The position numbers and the translations under genes were made by a program. Of a stretch of 64,000 nt of DNA, positions 18,416 through 27,266 are shown piece after piece. Every line of letters begins with the position of its first letter. Positions within the stretch are counted from its first letter, which is position 1. Source of the stretch: Enterobacter_D sp963521185 (GTDB lineage: Bacteria; Pseudomonadota; Gammaproteobacteria; Enterobacterales; Enterobacteriaceae). The DNA lies in NCBI GenBank assembly GCA_963521185.1, contig CAUQTV010000006.1:62001-126000 (forward strand), read 5' to 3'. The notes beneath the pieces were generated by a model. It saw only the letters and a program-made list of their open reading frames with translations. It was not told where the DNA came from and did not search any database.

Positions 18416-19408
18416 TTATTCGCGGAACAGCGCTTCGATGTTCAGACCTTGTGCCTGGAGGATTTCACGCAGACGACGCAGCCCTTCAACCTGAATCTGA
18501 CGAACACGTTCACGCGTCAGGCCAATTTCACGACCCACGTCTTCCAGTGTTGCAGCTTCATAACCCAGCAGACCGAAACGACGTGCCAGCACTTCACGCT
18601 GTTTGGCGTTCAGTTCGAACAGCCATTTGACGATACTCTGTTTCATGTCATCGTCTTGCGTGGTGTCTTCCGGACCGTTTTCTTTTTCATCGGCCAGGAT
18701 GTCCAGCAGCGCTTTTTCGGAATCGCCACCCAGCGGGGTGTCTACCGAGGTAATACGCTCGTTGAGACGCAGCATACGGCTCACATCATCAACCGGTTTA
18801 TCCAGCTGTTCAGCAATCTCTTCCGCACTCGGTTCGTGGTCCAGTTTATGGGACAACTCACGCGCAGTACGCAGATAAACGTTCAGCTCTTTCACGATGT
18901 GAATAGGCAGACGGATCGTACGGGTTTGATTCATGATCGCCCGTTCAATGGTCTGGCGGATCCACCAGGTTGCGTAGGTTGAGAAACGGAATCCACGTTC
19001 CGGGTCAAACTTCTCAACGGCACGGATAAGCCCCAGGTTGCCCTCTTCAATCAGATCCAGCAAGGCCAGACCACGATTGCTGTAGCGACGAGCAATTTTT
19101 ACCACCAGACGCAAGTTACTTTCAATCATGCGGCGGCGGGAGGCAACATCCCCACGCAGTGCGCGGCGCGCAAAATACACTTCTTCTTCAGCTGTCAAAA
19201 GAGGAGAGTAACCAATTTCCCCAAGATAAAGCTGCGTCGCGTCCAACACACGTTGTGTCGCGCCCTGCGATAACAGCTCTTCTTCAGCTAAATCGTTATC
19301 ACTGGGTTCCTCTTCAACTAAGGCTTTCTCATCGAAAGTCTCTACTCCGTTCTCATCAAATTCCGCATCTTCATTTAAATCATGAACTTTCAGCGTATTC
19401 TGACTCAT
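18416..19408 (-). CDS. rpoS: RNA polymerase sigma factor RpoS (sigma-S)
   Basis: This 330-residue master sigma factor of stationary phase and general stress has the E. coli length and start (MSQNTLKVHDLNEDAEFDENG). Region 1.2 is near residues 55-88, region 2 contains DLIEEGNLGLIRAVEKFDPERG and FSTYATWWIRQTIERAI, and region 4 ends with TRERVRQIQVEGLRRLREIL. The start at 19408 is chosen over the longer frame beginning 12 codons upstream. Codon 33, an amber in some E. coli K-12 lines, is Glu here, so the gene is intact. In E. coli its main promoter lies inside nlpD and translation is controlled by small RNAs; the same arrangement is present. Confidence 0.98.
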   Translation of the reverse strand: MSQNTLKVHDLNEDAEFDENGVETFDEKALVEEEPSDNDLAEEELLSQGATQRVLDATQLYLGEIGYSPLLTAEEEVYFARRALRGDVASRRRMIESNLRLVVKIARRYSNRGLALLDLIEEGNLGLIRAVEKFDPERGFRFSTYATWWIRQTIERAIMNQTRTIRLPIHIVKELNVYLRTARELSHKLDHEPSAEEIAEQLDKPVDDVSRMLRLNERITSVDTPLGGDSEKALLDILADEKENGPEDTTQDDDMKQSIVKWLFELNAKQREVLARRFGLLGYEAATLEDVGREIGLTRERVRQIQVEGLRRLREILQAQGLNIEALFRE

Positions 19409-19466
19409 AAGGTGGCTCCTACCCGTGATCCCTTGGCAAAGCACCGAGTGCGGGCACTTTACCGAT

Positions 19467-20630
19467 TTATCGCTGCGGCAAATAACGCAGCGGGTTTACG
19501 GATTTCCCCTTGTAACGAATTTCAAAATGCAAGCGTGTCGAACTGGTTCCGGTGCTACCCATGGTAGCTATCTTCTGCCCCGCCCTGATTTCTTGTTGTT
19601 CCCGGACCAGCATTGTATCGTTATGAGCGTAGGCACTCAGGTAATCATCGTTATGTTTAATGATGATGAGATTACCGTAACCGCGCAGTGCGTTACCGGC
19701 ATACACCACGCGCCCATCGGCGGTCGCGGTAATGGCCTGTCCTTTACTGCCCGCGATATCAACCCCTTTATTGCCACCTTCGGTCGCAGAGAAGTTGTCT
19801 ATCACTTTGCCTTCAGTCGGCCAGCGCCACGCGGTAATCGGCGCACTGGTTGAAGTACTGCTGGCTGTCGGTTCGGTCGTATTCGTCGTACTAACAGTTG
19901 GTGCTGTCACAGGCGCAACGACGGTAGCCGCTGGCTTATTGTTCGGCAACATTTTATTAGCACTTTGTTCACCTGAGTCCTCAGAATACGTAATTGTCGG
20001 TTTCGACGCAACCACTACGGTGGAATTTTGTGCAGGTTTGGTCACGATTCCTTGCGCTGATGCGTCCGCTTGCGTAATCGCATTTCCGCCGGTAATTGGC
20101 GTTCCTGAGGCGTTACCAACCTGGATAACCTGGCCCACATTCAAGCCATACGGGGCGGCAACGTTGTTTCGCTGCGCCAGGTCACGGAAATCATTCCCGG
20201 TGATCCACGCAATATAGAAAAGCGTATCGCCGCGCTTGACGGTGTAAGTGCTGCCGCCCGCATAGCTGCCTTTCGGAATGTTCCCATACTTGCGGTTGTA
20301 CACAATGTGCCCGTTTTCCGTTTCAACCGGGGTCTGGGCTACCGTCGGTTGTGCGACCGGTTCCATTGGCGTCGGTTGCGATTGTGACGGCGTGATAATG
20401 GCGCTTTGTGTCGGTTGGATCGGCGGCGTCTGCTGCACCTGTGCGCCCATTTTCGGCGGCGGTGTGATTAACATTCCGGAACTGGCGTTTGCGCCTGAAC
20501 TGGACTCGCCGCCTACGGAACTCACCGGCGCGGGTGCGTTTTCCGAACCTGTACAGCCTGCCAGCCAAAGCGAAACCAGTGATAATGCCGCAATGCGGCC
20601 TACGGTGAATTTAGGGCTTCCCGTGCTCAT
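19467..20630 (-). CDS. nlpD: Murein hydrolase activator NlpD
   Basis: This 387-residue outer-membrane lipoprotein has lipobox LAGC (Cys at residue 26). A low-complexity Pro/Gln-rich stretch follows (residues 55-105), then a LysM domain (YTVKRGDTLFYIAWITGNDFRDLAQRN, residues 128-155) and a C-terminal LytM/M23 domain (residues 270-385). The LytM domain lacks the full zinc-binding set, as expected for NlpD, which activates the amidase AmiC at division. It ends 58 bp before rpoS; in E. coli the major rpoS promoter is within this gene. Confidence 0.96.
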   Translation of the reverse strand: MSTGSPKFTVGRIAALSLVSLWLAGCTGSENAPAPVSSVGGESSSGANASSGMLITPPPKMGAQVQQTPPIQPTQSAIITPSQSQPTPMEPVAQPTVAQTPVETENGHIVYNRKYGNIPKGSYAGGSTYTVKRGDTLFYIAWITGNDFRDLAQRNNVAAPYGLNVGQVIQVGNASGTPITGGNAITQADASAQGIVTKPAQNSTVVVASKPTITYSEDSGEQSANKMLPNNKPAATVVAPVTAPTVSTTNTTEPTASSTSTSAPITAWRWPTEGKVIDNFSATEGGNKGVDIAGSKGQAITATADGRVVYAGNALRGYGNLIIIKHNDDYLSAYAHNDTMLVREQQEIRAGQKIATMGSTGTSSTRLHFEIRYKGKSVNPLRYLPQR

Positions 20631-20751
20631 GTATCCCCCAGGAATGTGTTAACGACCAGTAACGTAATGATGACCGTGGCGGACACACATCAATGTAATG
20701 TGCCTCACCCTACGCGGTTATGCGCTGAAATCCCTCAGAAAACTCCAGGAA

Positions 20752-21378
20752 TCAGGCCAGTTCCCCTTTCACCAGGGGAACGAAGCGCACGTCTTCCACG
20801 GTATCGATGATAAATTCGCCTGAGCGACGACGCACGCGCTTAAGCTGTTGATGTTCGTCGCCCACGGGTAATACCAGAATGCCGCCCTCATCCAGCTGCG
20901 ACAAAAGTGCCGCAGGGATTTCCGGCGGTGCGGCGGTCACGATGATGGCATCGAACGGCGCGCGGGCATGCCAGCCCTGCCAGCCATCGCCATGACGCGT
21001 AGAAACATTGTGAAGATCGAGCTGCTTGAGGCGACGGCGCGCCTGCCACTGCAACCCTTTGATGCGCTCCACAGAGCAGACGTGATGCACCAGATGCGCC
21101 AGAATAGCGGTCTGGTAACCAGAACCGGTGCCGATTTCTAGCACCCGTGATCCCGGGGTCAGCTCCAGCAGTTCCGTCATGCGCGCGACCATATAGGGCT
21201 GTGAAATCGTTTGCCCCTGGCCAATCGGCAGCGCGACGTTTTCCCAGGCTTTGTGCTCAAACGCTTCATCAATAAATTTCTCACGCGGCACGAGCGAGAG
21301 CGCCGTGAGCACCTGCTCGTCCTGGATGCCCTGCTGACGTAATTGATCGAGAAGCGCTTGCACGCGTTTGCTTACCAT
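20752..21378 (-). CDS. pcm: Protein-L-isoaspartate O-methyltransferase
   Basis: This 208-residue enzyme repairs isoaspartyl residues in aged proteins using SAM. The SAM-binding motif I VLEIGTGSGYQTA is near residue 80, and the active-site region GQGQTISQPYMVARMTELL near residue 55 is intact. It overlaps surE upstream by 7 bp, as in E. coli, and is part of the surE-pcm-nlpD-rpoS stress cluster. Confidence 0.97.
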   Translation of the reverse strand: MVSKRVQALLDQLRQQGIQDEQVLTALSLVPREKFIDEAFEHKAWENVALPIGQGQTISQPYMVARMTELLELTPGSRVLEIGTGSGYQTAILAHLVHHVCSVERIKGLQWQARRRLKQLDLHNVSTRHGDGWQGWHARAPFDAIIVTAAPPEIPAALLSQLDEGGILVLPVGDEHQQLKRVRRRSGEFIIDTVEDVRFVPLVKGELA

Positions 21379-22133
21379 TGCATGTTCACTCCGGCGCGGT
21401 CCAGCCAGCCGGTGACGACGTCCTGCGCGCTGTAAGCGGTCAGATCCACATGCAGCGGCGTGACCGACACATAGCCTTCATCAACGGCGGCAAAATCGGT
21501 GTCCGGCCCGGCATCGTGCTTTTCGCCCGGCGGGCCAATCCAGTAGAGCATGTTGCCGCGCGGATCTTCCTGCGGGATCACTTTGTCCGCCGGATGGCGC
21601 GTACCGCAACGCGTGACGCGAATGCCTTTGATTTCACTGAGCGGGAGATCGGGCACGTTGATGTTAAGAATGCGCCCGGTGCGCAGCGGTTCGCGGTTTA
21701 ATGCCCGCAAGATGGAGCAGGTCACGGCGGCGGCGGTATCGTAATGCTTATGGCCGTTAAGGGACACCGCCAGCGCCGGGAAACCAAGATGACGGCCTTC
21801 CATCGCGGCGGCGACGGTGCCGGAATAGATCACATCGTCGCCCAGATTCGCCCCGGCGTTGATGCCGGAAACCACCACGTCCGGGCGCGGGCGCATCAGC
21901 GCATTGACCCCGAGATAGACGCAGTCGGTCGGCGTACCCATTTGCACGGCAATATCGCCGTTTTCATGGGTAAAGGTGCGCAATGAGGATTCGAGCGTCA
22001 ATGAGTTAGACGCCCCGCTGCGGTTACGATCGGGCGCGACAACCTGCACATCGGCAAATTCCCGCAACGCCTTAGCCAGCGCCTGAATACCCGGCGCATG
22101 GATCCCGTCATCGTTACTCAGCAATATTCGCAT
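21372..22133 (-). CDS. surE: 5'/3'-nucleotidase SurE
   Basis: This 253-residue metal-dependent nucleotidase and exopolyphosphatase begins MRILLSNDDG, where the DD pair binds metal. SGASNSLTLE near residue 42 and SGINAGANLGDD near residue 89 complete the active site. The ATG at 22133 fits the E. coli length; an ATG two codons upstream also exists. The start overlaps the end of truD by 20 bp, indicating translational coupling. Confidence 0.97.
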   Translation of the reverse strand: MRILLSNDDGIHAPGIQALAKALREFADVQVVAPDRNRSGASNSLTLESSLRTFTHENGDIAVQMGTPTDCVYLGVNALMRPRPDVVVSGINAGANLGDDVIYSGTVAAAMEGRHLGFPALAVSLNGHKHYDTAAAVTCSILRALNREPLRTGRILNINVPDLPLSEIKGIRVTRCGTRHPADKVIPQEDPRGNMLYWIGPPGEKHDAGPDTDFAAVDEGYVSVTPLHVDLTAYSAQDVVTGWLDRAGVNMQW

Positions 22134-23163
22134 AATCACCCGACGTGTTGATAAGTTCCCTTACAACGCTGGTGGCAAAACTACCTGCCGGTAGCCAGAA
22201 ACGTAGCTCTACGGTTACGTCATCCCACCAGTTCCAGCTTAACTGTTGCACATTGAGCAGCATCGCACGGCGTGCCGCCTCGACTTTTTCACGCAGCAGC
22301 AGCGATTGCAGTTCAGGTGCATCGGCAATGGCCGACTGTTCAAACGCCAGCGCCTCGCGCTGCGTGCCCCACTCCCCGCTACCGGGCAATGACGCGGTAA
22401 TCATCAGATCTTTTTCGTTGACGCGCGTTTGCAGCGCATCCAGCTCATCAGCGACGGCGACAAACCAGCTTCCGCGCCCCGCTAATTGTAGCGCATCGCC
22501 GTCAACAACTTGATTAAAGTCTGTTTTTTTCAAACGTTCGCTGACAATTTGATTAAACAACGCGCTGCGGGCCGCCGACAACCAAAAACTGCGTTTGTTG
22601 CGATCGCGCACCGGCGCATCGCTTTGCGCCCAGCGCAGCGCGCCAAGCAGGTTGCTGCCGCCCAGACCAAAACGCTGAGCGCCGAAATAGTTCGGTACGC
22701 CCTGGGCCGCGATGGCCTGCAAGCGCGCCTCGACCTCGGCCCGGTCGCTCACCTCGCGCAAAACCAGCGTAAAATCATTGCCCTGTAGCGCGCCTAAACG
22801 CAGCTTACGCTTGTGTCTGGCATATTCCAGCACTTTGCAGCCTTCAAGTTCAAAGCCGCTCAGATCCGGCATCACGTTGCCCGGCACGCGCGCGCACAGC
22901 CACTGTTCCGTGACCGCGTGTTTGTCTTTTTGCCCGGCGAAGCTGACTTCACGTGCGGGGATTTTAAGGAATTTTGCCAGCGCGTCAGCCACAAATCGCG
23001 TATTGCAGCCATTTTTCAGAATACGCACCAGTACATGTTCGCCTTCGCCATCGGGGGCAAAGCCCAAATCCTCAACCACCAGAAAGTCTTCCGGGCTGGC
23101 TTTTAAGCGCCCCCGGCCCTGCGGTTTGCCGTGCAAATAGGTCAGGTTATCAAACTCGGTCAT
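22114..23163 (-). CDS. truD: tRNA pseudouridine(13) synthase TruD
   Basis: This 349-residue enzyme makes pseudouridine 13 in tRNA-Glu. The catalytic Asp is in FAGQKDKHAVTEQW (Asp near residue 80), the TruD-specific motif. NYFGAQRFG near residue 158 is also characteristic. It overlaps ispF by 4 bp and surE by 20 bp within the isoprenoid/repair operon. Confidence 0.97.
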   Translation of the reverse strand: MTEFDNLTYLHGKPQGRGRLKASPEDFLVVEDLGFAPDGEGEHVLVRILKNGCNTRFVADALAKFLKIPAREVSFAGQKDKHAVTEQWLCARVPGNVMPDLSGFELEGCKVLEYARHKRKLRLGALQGNDFTLVLREVSDRAEVEARLQAIAAQGVPNYFGAQRFGLGGSNLLGALRWAQSDAPVRDRNKRSFWLSAARSALFNQIVSERLKKTDFNQVVDGDALQLAGRGSWFVAVADELDALQTRVNEKDLMITASLPGSGEWGTQREALAFEQSAIADAPELQSLLLREKVEAARRAMLLNVQQLSWNWWDDVTVELRFWLPAGSFATSVVRELINTSGDYANIAE

Positions 23164-23639
23164 TTTGCCGCCTTCATCAGCAGGGCCACCGCTTCACAAG
23201 CGATGCCTTCGCCGCGACCGGTGAAACCGAGCTTTTCGGTCGTCGTGGCTTTCACGTTGACATCGTCCATATGCACGCCGAGATCCTCGGCGATAAACAC
23301 GCGCATCTGCGGAATGTGTGGCAGCATTTTCGGTGCCTGGGCAATGATAGTGATATCGACGTTGCCGAGGGTAAAACCTTTGGCCTGAATGCGACGCCAG
23401 GCTTCACGCAAGAGTTCGCGGCTGTCTGCGCCCTTGAACGCCGGATCGGTGTCCGGGAACAGCTTGCCGATGTCGCCGAGCGCCGCCGCGCCCAGCAGGG
23501 CGTCGGTCAACGCATGCAGGGCGACATCGCCATCAGAATGCGCCAGCAGGCCTTTTTCGAACGGGATGCGCACGCCGCCGATAATAATCGGGCCAGCGCC
23601 GCCAAACGCGTGTACGTCAAAACCGTGTCCAATACGCAT
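23160..23639 (-). CDS. ispF: 2-C-methyl-D-erythritol 2,4-cyclodiphosphate synthase
   Basis: This 159-residue enzyme of the MEP isoprenoid pathway begins MRIGHGFDVHAFG with the zinc ligands Asp8 and His10; the third ligand is in LAHSDGDVALHALTDA near residue 42. It makes the cyclic diphosphate from the product of IspE. It shares one base with the ispD stop codon, so the two pathway genes are coupled. Confidence 0.98.
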   Translation of the reverse strand: MRIGHGFDVHAFGGAGPIIIGGVRIPFEKGLLAHSDGDVALHALTDALLGAAALGDIGKLFPDTDPAFKGADSRELLREAWRRIQAKGFTLGNVDITIIAQAPKMLPHIPQMRVFIAEDLGVHMDDVNVKATTTEKLGFTGRGEGIACEAVALLMKAAK

Positions 23640-24349
23640 TATGCCTTCTCCTGATGGGGTCTACGGGTAAGATAAAATTCAGCGAGCGCGAGATCTTCCG
23701 GCCGCGTGACTTTGATGTTATCAGCGCGTCCGGGCACCAGCTGCGGGTGATAGCCGCAATGCTCAAGCGCCGAAGCTTCGTCGGTGATGGTCGCGCCGTC
23801 GTCTAAGGCACGCAGTAAACAGTCGTGGAGCAGCTCGCGGGGGAAAAACTGCGGGGTGAGCGCGTGCCACAGATCGTTACGATCGACGGTGTGGGCGATA
23901 GCGGTTTTGCCCGGCTCGGCGCGTTTCATGGTGTCGCGCACCGGGGCGGCCAGAATGCCGCCCACCGTACTTACGCCTTCAAGGGCTAAGAGTCGGTTGA
24001 GATCGTCCTGATGCAAACACGGGCGCGCGGCGTCGTGCACCAGCACCCACTGCGCGTCGCCTGCGGCTTTGAGGCCCGCGAGCACCGAGTCTGCGCGCTC
24101 ACTGCCGCCGTCGACAACCGTCACCTGAGGATGATCCGCCAGCGGCAATTGTGCAAAGCGCGCATCGCCGGGGCTGATGGCGATAATCACCTTCGCCACG
24201 CGCGGATTCGCCAGCAGCGCGTCCACCGCGTGTTCGAGGATCGTTTTATCGCCAATTGAGAGATATTGCTTAGGACATTCCGTTTGCATGCGGCGGCCAA
24301 AACCGGCGGCCGGCACCACGGCACAAACGTCCGGAATCATTGCTGCCAT
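23639..24349 (-). CDS. ispD: 2-C-methyl-D-erythritol 4-phosphate cytidylyltransferase
   Basis: This 236-residue MEP pathway enzyme transfers CMP to MEP. The nucleotide-binding motif PAAGFGRRMQTECPKQYL is at residues 13-30, followed by VHDAARPC near 104 and the C-terminal NIKVTRPEDLALAE. The start lies 27 bp after the ftsB stop. The gene pair ftsB-ispD-ispF is conserved in enterobacteria. Confidence 0.98.
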   Translation of the reverse strand: MAAMIPDVCAVVPAAGFGRRMQTECPKQYLSIGDKTILEHAVDALLANPRVAKVIIAISPGDARFAQLPLADHPQVTVVDGGSERADSVLAGLKAAGDAQWVLVHDAARPCLHQDDLNRLLALEGVSTVGGILAAPVRDTMKRAEPGKTAIAHTVDRNDLWHALTPQFFPRELLHDCLLRALDDGATITDEASALEHCGYHPQLVPGRADNIKVTRPEDLALAEFYLTRRPHQEKA

Positions 24350-24376
24350 GTCGTAAACCTGGGTTACGTTTATCGC

Positions 24377-24682
24377 TTATTTTTGCAGTGACCCTGGGTT
24401 GCGTTTATTCGCATCCGGCACCAGACGGTAAAACGTCTCGCCTGGTCTGGTCATACTGAGTTCGTTACGCGCGCGCTCTTCAATCGCCTCTTGCCCACCA
24501 TTGAGGTCGTCAATTTCGGCGAAAAGCTGATCGTTACGTGCTTTAAGTTTGGCGTTTGTCGCCTGCTGTGCTGAGACGTCATCGTTAACACGGCTGAAGT
24601 CATGAAGGCCGTTCTTGCCGAACCACAGTGAATACTGTAGCCAGACCAGCAGCGCCAGCAAGAGCAGTGTTAATTTACCCAT
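24377..24682 (-). CDS. ftsB: Cell division protein FtsB
   Basis: This 101-residue bitopic membrane protein has one transmembrane segment (residues 4-21) and a periplasmic coiled coil (residues 30-72, rich in N-A-K-L-K-A-R-N heptads). It matches E. coli FtsB almost throughout. FtsB with FtsL and FtsQ forms the divisome subcomplex that activates septal peptidoglycan synthesis. It is first in the ftsB-ispD-ispF-truD-surE-pcm run; its promoter should lie in the 169-bp gap upstream. Confidence 0.97.
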   Translation of the reverse strand: MGKLTLLLLALLVWLQYSLWFGKNGLHDFSRVNDDVSAQQATNAKLKARNDQLFAEIDDLNGGQEAIEERARNELSMTRPGETFYRLVPDANKRNPGSLQK

Positions 24683-24851
24683 CGTGCCCCCTGAAAATCG
24701 GCATCATCATCCCATAACTTACGCCCAGACTCCATACTAAGCCGACACCGCGTTATCGCGGCCAAATGTAACATAATTGCGTTCAGGCGCACATGTCTCA
24801 ATCCCTGATAGATCATCTTAACGTCAGTGATGGTGTGAAGTATGGATGGGG

Positions 24852-25175
24852 TTAGCCCATTAGCCACATAAATAAAACGCCGAACATCGCCACGACGATG
24901 AAAACCGTCGCCACGCTGCTGTAGAGCAGCCTGCCGTCGAGCAAGGAGTGCAGCGCAATGCCCACCACGACCGCGACGGGCATCAACGCCAGAAAGAAAG
25001 GCCAGGTATACAGGAAGAAGAACAGCGTATTGGGGCCGTAAAGCAGGAAGGGAATGCCAAGCGCCAGCAACCACGACACAAAGCCAACGATCGCCCCTGG
25101 GAATGACCAGGTGGTGTCTTCGTTGGCGGTGACGGGTTCAGACCGTGACAACATCATGTTCTGGCTATTGCGCAT
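24852..25175 (-). CDS. ygbE: YgbE family (DUF3561) inner-membrane protein
   Basis: This 107-residue protein has three hydrophobic segments (about residues 27-45, 49-72 and 82-105). It occupies the E. coli ygbE position between ftsB and cysC and shows the same SFPGAIVGFVSWLLALGIPF core. The function is unknown. Its start lies 49 bp after the cysC stop, so it may be the last gene of the cysDNC transcript. Confidence 0.88.
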   Translation of the reverse strand: MRNSQNMMLSRSEPVTANEDTTWSFPGAIVGFVSWLLALGIPFLLYGPNTLFFFLYTWPFFLALMPVAVVVGIALHSLLDGRLLYSSVATVFIVVAMFGVLFMWLMG

Positions 25176-25224
25176 ATCGAATCCTGTGATCTGACTGTCC
25201 GCCGGTGCGAAATCGGACGACGTC

Positions 25225-25830
25225 TCAGGATCTGATAATATCGTCCTGTCTGAGCAGGTCTAATAATTGGCTCACCAAATTTGTTACCAATTGTTCACCA
25301 TCTAAATGAACATCCGGCGATTCCGGCGCTTCATAAACGGCGTCAATGCCGGTGAAATTACGCAGTTCCCCCGCGCGCGCTTTCTTATACAGCCCTTTGG
25401 GATCGCGCGCTTCGCAGGTGGCAAGCGAGGTATCGACAAACACCTCTATGAAGCGCTCAGTCCCCACCCGCTCACGCACCATCTGGCGCTCTGCGCGGTG
25501 CGGGGAGATAAACGCCGTCAATACCACCAGCCCGGCATCCACCATTAAGCGCGCGACTTCACCGACGCGGCGAATGTTTTCTTTGCGGTCATCGTCGCTA
25601 AAGCCCAGATCGCTGCACAACCCGTGGCGTACATTGTCGCCATCAAGTAAATAGGTGCTTACACCTAAGCGGTGCAGCGCCTCTTCAAGCGCCCCGGCCA
25701 CAGTGGATTTCCCCGAGCCGGAAAGCCCGGTAAACCACAGCACAACCCCACGGTGACCGTGGAGCTGTTCGCGCTGTGCGGCGGTTACCGGATGCGCATG
25801 CCAGACGACGTTTTCGTCATGCTCGGCCAT
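25225..25830 (-). CDS. cysC: Adenylylsulfate kinase
   Basis: This 201-residue enzyme phosphorylates APS to PAPS. It has the P-loop GLSGSGKST near residue 35, DGDNVRHGL near 63, and the serine that forms the phosphoenzyme in FISPHRAERQ near 109. The ATG at 25830 shares one base with the cysN stop (TGATG), giving tight coupling; a GTG one codon upstream is an alternative. Confidence 0.97.
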   Translation of the reverse strand: MAEHDENVVWHAHPVTAAQREQLHGHRGVVLWFTGLSGSGKSTVAGALEEALHRLGVSTYLLDGDNVRHGLCSDLGFSDDDRKENIRRVGEVARLMVDAGLVVLTAFISPHRAERQMVRERVGTERFIEVFVDTSLATCEARDPKGLYKKARAGELRNFTGIDAVYEAPESPDVHLDGEQLVTNLVSQLLDLLRQDDIIRS

Positions 25831-27257
25831 CACTTGCCTCCCAGCAGATCGCGCGCGCCCCAGTGCGGGAAGTGTTTACGCACCAGCGCGTTCAGCTCCA
25901 GCTCAAAGGCGCTGAATTCTGACGCGACGACGCTTGCCTGTTCCGTCGGCTGATTGACCATGCCCGCGCCCACGGTAACGTTGGTCAGGCGATCGATAAA
26001 GATCATGCCGCCGGTCACCGGGTTTTCCTGATATTTGTCGAGCACCAGCGGCTCGTCGAAGGTGAGATCCACAAGGCCGATGCCGTTGAGCGGCAGCGTA
26101 TCGACGGCGCTGTGCGCGAGGCTGTTAATGTTCACCTGATACTGAATGCCGTCCACCCGCGCACGGGTTTTCTTGCCGGCGATTTTGATGTCATAGCTCT
26201 GACCTGCGGTGAGCGGCTGCTCAGCCATCCACACCACATCCACCGCAGCGCTCTGCACCGTAGGCAGCGTGTCCTGCGCATCGAGCAGCAGATCGCCACG
26301 GCTGATGTCGATTTCATCTTTTAGCACCAGCGTCACCGCCTCGCCTGCGCCCGTTTCCGGCAAGTCGCCGTCAAAGGTCACGATGCGGGCGATAGCCGAT
26401 TCCACACCCGACGGCAGCACCTTAACGCGCTGGCCAACCTTCACGCTGCCGGAGGCAATGGTGCCGGAGAAGCCACGGAAATCCAGATTCGGACGGTTAA
26501 CGTACTGCACCGGGAAGCGCAGCGGCTGGGTGTCGACCACGCGCAGCACGTCGACCGTTTCTAGCACTTCCAGCAGCGTCGGGCCGCTGTACCACGGCAT
26601 CTTGTCGCTCTGGCTTGCCACGTTATCACCTTCCAGCGCTGACAGCGGGACAAAACGAATGTCGAGATTACCCGGCAGCTGTTCGGCGAAGGTCAGATAA
26701 TCCTGGCGGATCTGCTCAAACGTCTCTTCGCGAAATTCCACCAGATCCATTTTGTTCACCGCCACCACCAGATGCTTAATGCCCAGCAGCGTGGAGATAA
26801 AGCTGTGGCGACGGGTCTGATCCAGCACGCCTTTACGGGCGTCCATAAGCAGGATCGCCAGATCGCAGGTTGAGGCACCGGTCGCCATGTTGCGGGTGTA
26901 CTGCTCATGGCCTGGGGTGTCTGCAATAATGAATTTGCGCTTTTCGGTGGAGAAATAGCGGTAGGCCACGTCGATGGTAATGCCCTGCTCGCGCTCGGCC
27001 TGTAGCCCGTCCACCAGCAGCGCGAGGTCGAGTTTTTCGCCCTGCGTACCGTGACGCTTACTGTCGTTGTGCAGCGAAGAGAGCTGATCTTCATAGATCT
27101 GGCGGGTGTCGTGCAGCAGTCGCCCAATGAGCGTACTTTTGCCGTCATCCACGCTGCCGCAGGTTAAAAAGCGCAGCAGGCTTTTGTGCTGCTGGGCGTG
27201 CAGGTAAGCTTCTACGCCGCCTTCGTTAGCAATTTGTTGTGCAATCGTCGTATTCAT
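25830..27257 (-). CDS. cysN: Sulfate adenylyltransferase subunit 1 (GTPase)
   Basis: This 475-residue GTPase subunit of ATP sulfurylase has EF-Tu-like G motifs: GSVDDGKSTLIGRLL near residue 34, DTPGHEQY near 113 and NKMD near 168, then beta-barrel domains. GTP hydrolysis drives APS formation by CysD. It is coupled to cysC downstream and lies 9 bp after cysD. Confidence 0.98.
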   Translation of the reverse strand: MNTTIAQQIANEGGVEAYLHAQQHKSLLRFLTCGSVDDGKSTLIGRLLHDTRQIYEDQLSSLHNDSKRHGTQGEKLDLALLVDGLQAEREQGITIDVAYRYFSTEKRKFIIADTPGHEQYTRNMATGASTCDLAILLMDARKGVLDQTRRHSFISTLLGIKHLVVAVNKMDLVEFREETFEQIRQDYLTFAEQLPGNLDIRFVPLSALEGDNVASQSDKMPWYSGPTLLEVLETVDVLRVVDTQPLRFPVQYVNRPNLDFRGFSGTIASGSVKVGQRVKVLPSGVESAIARIVTFDGDLPETGAGEAVTLVLKDEIDISRGDLLLDAQDTLPTVQSAAVDVVWMAEQPLTAGQSYDIKIAGKKTRARVDGIQYQVNINSLAHSAVDTLPLNGIGLVDLTFDEPLVLDKYQENPVTGGMIFIDRLTNVTVGAGMVNQPTEQASVVASEFSAFELELNALVRKHFPHWGARDLLGGK

Positions 27258-27266
27258 GGCGGCTCC

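Noticed and set aside
19409..19444. Longer N-terminus for RpoS starting 12 codons upstream
   Set aside because: RpoS is highly conserved from MSQNTLKVHDL; the extra residues are leader sequence.
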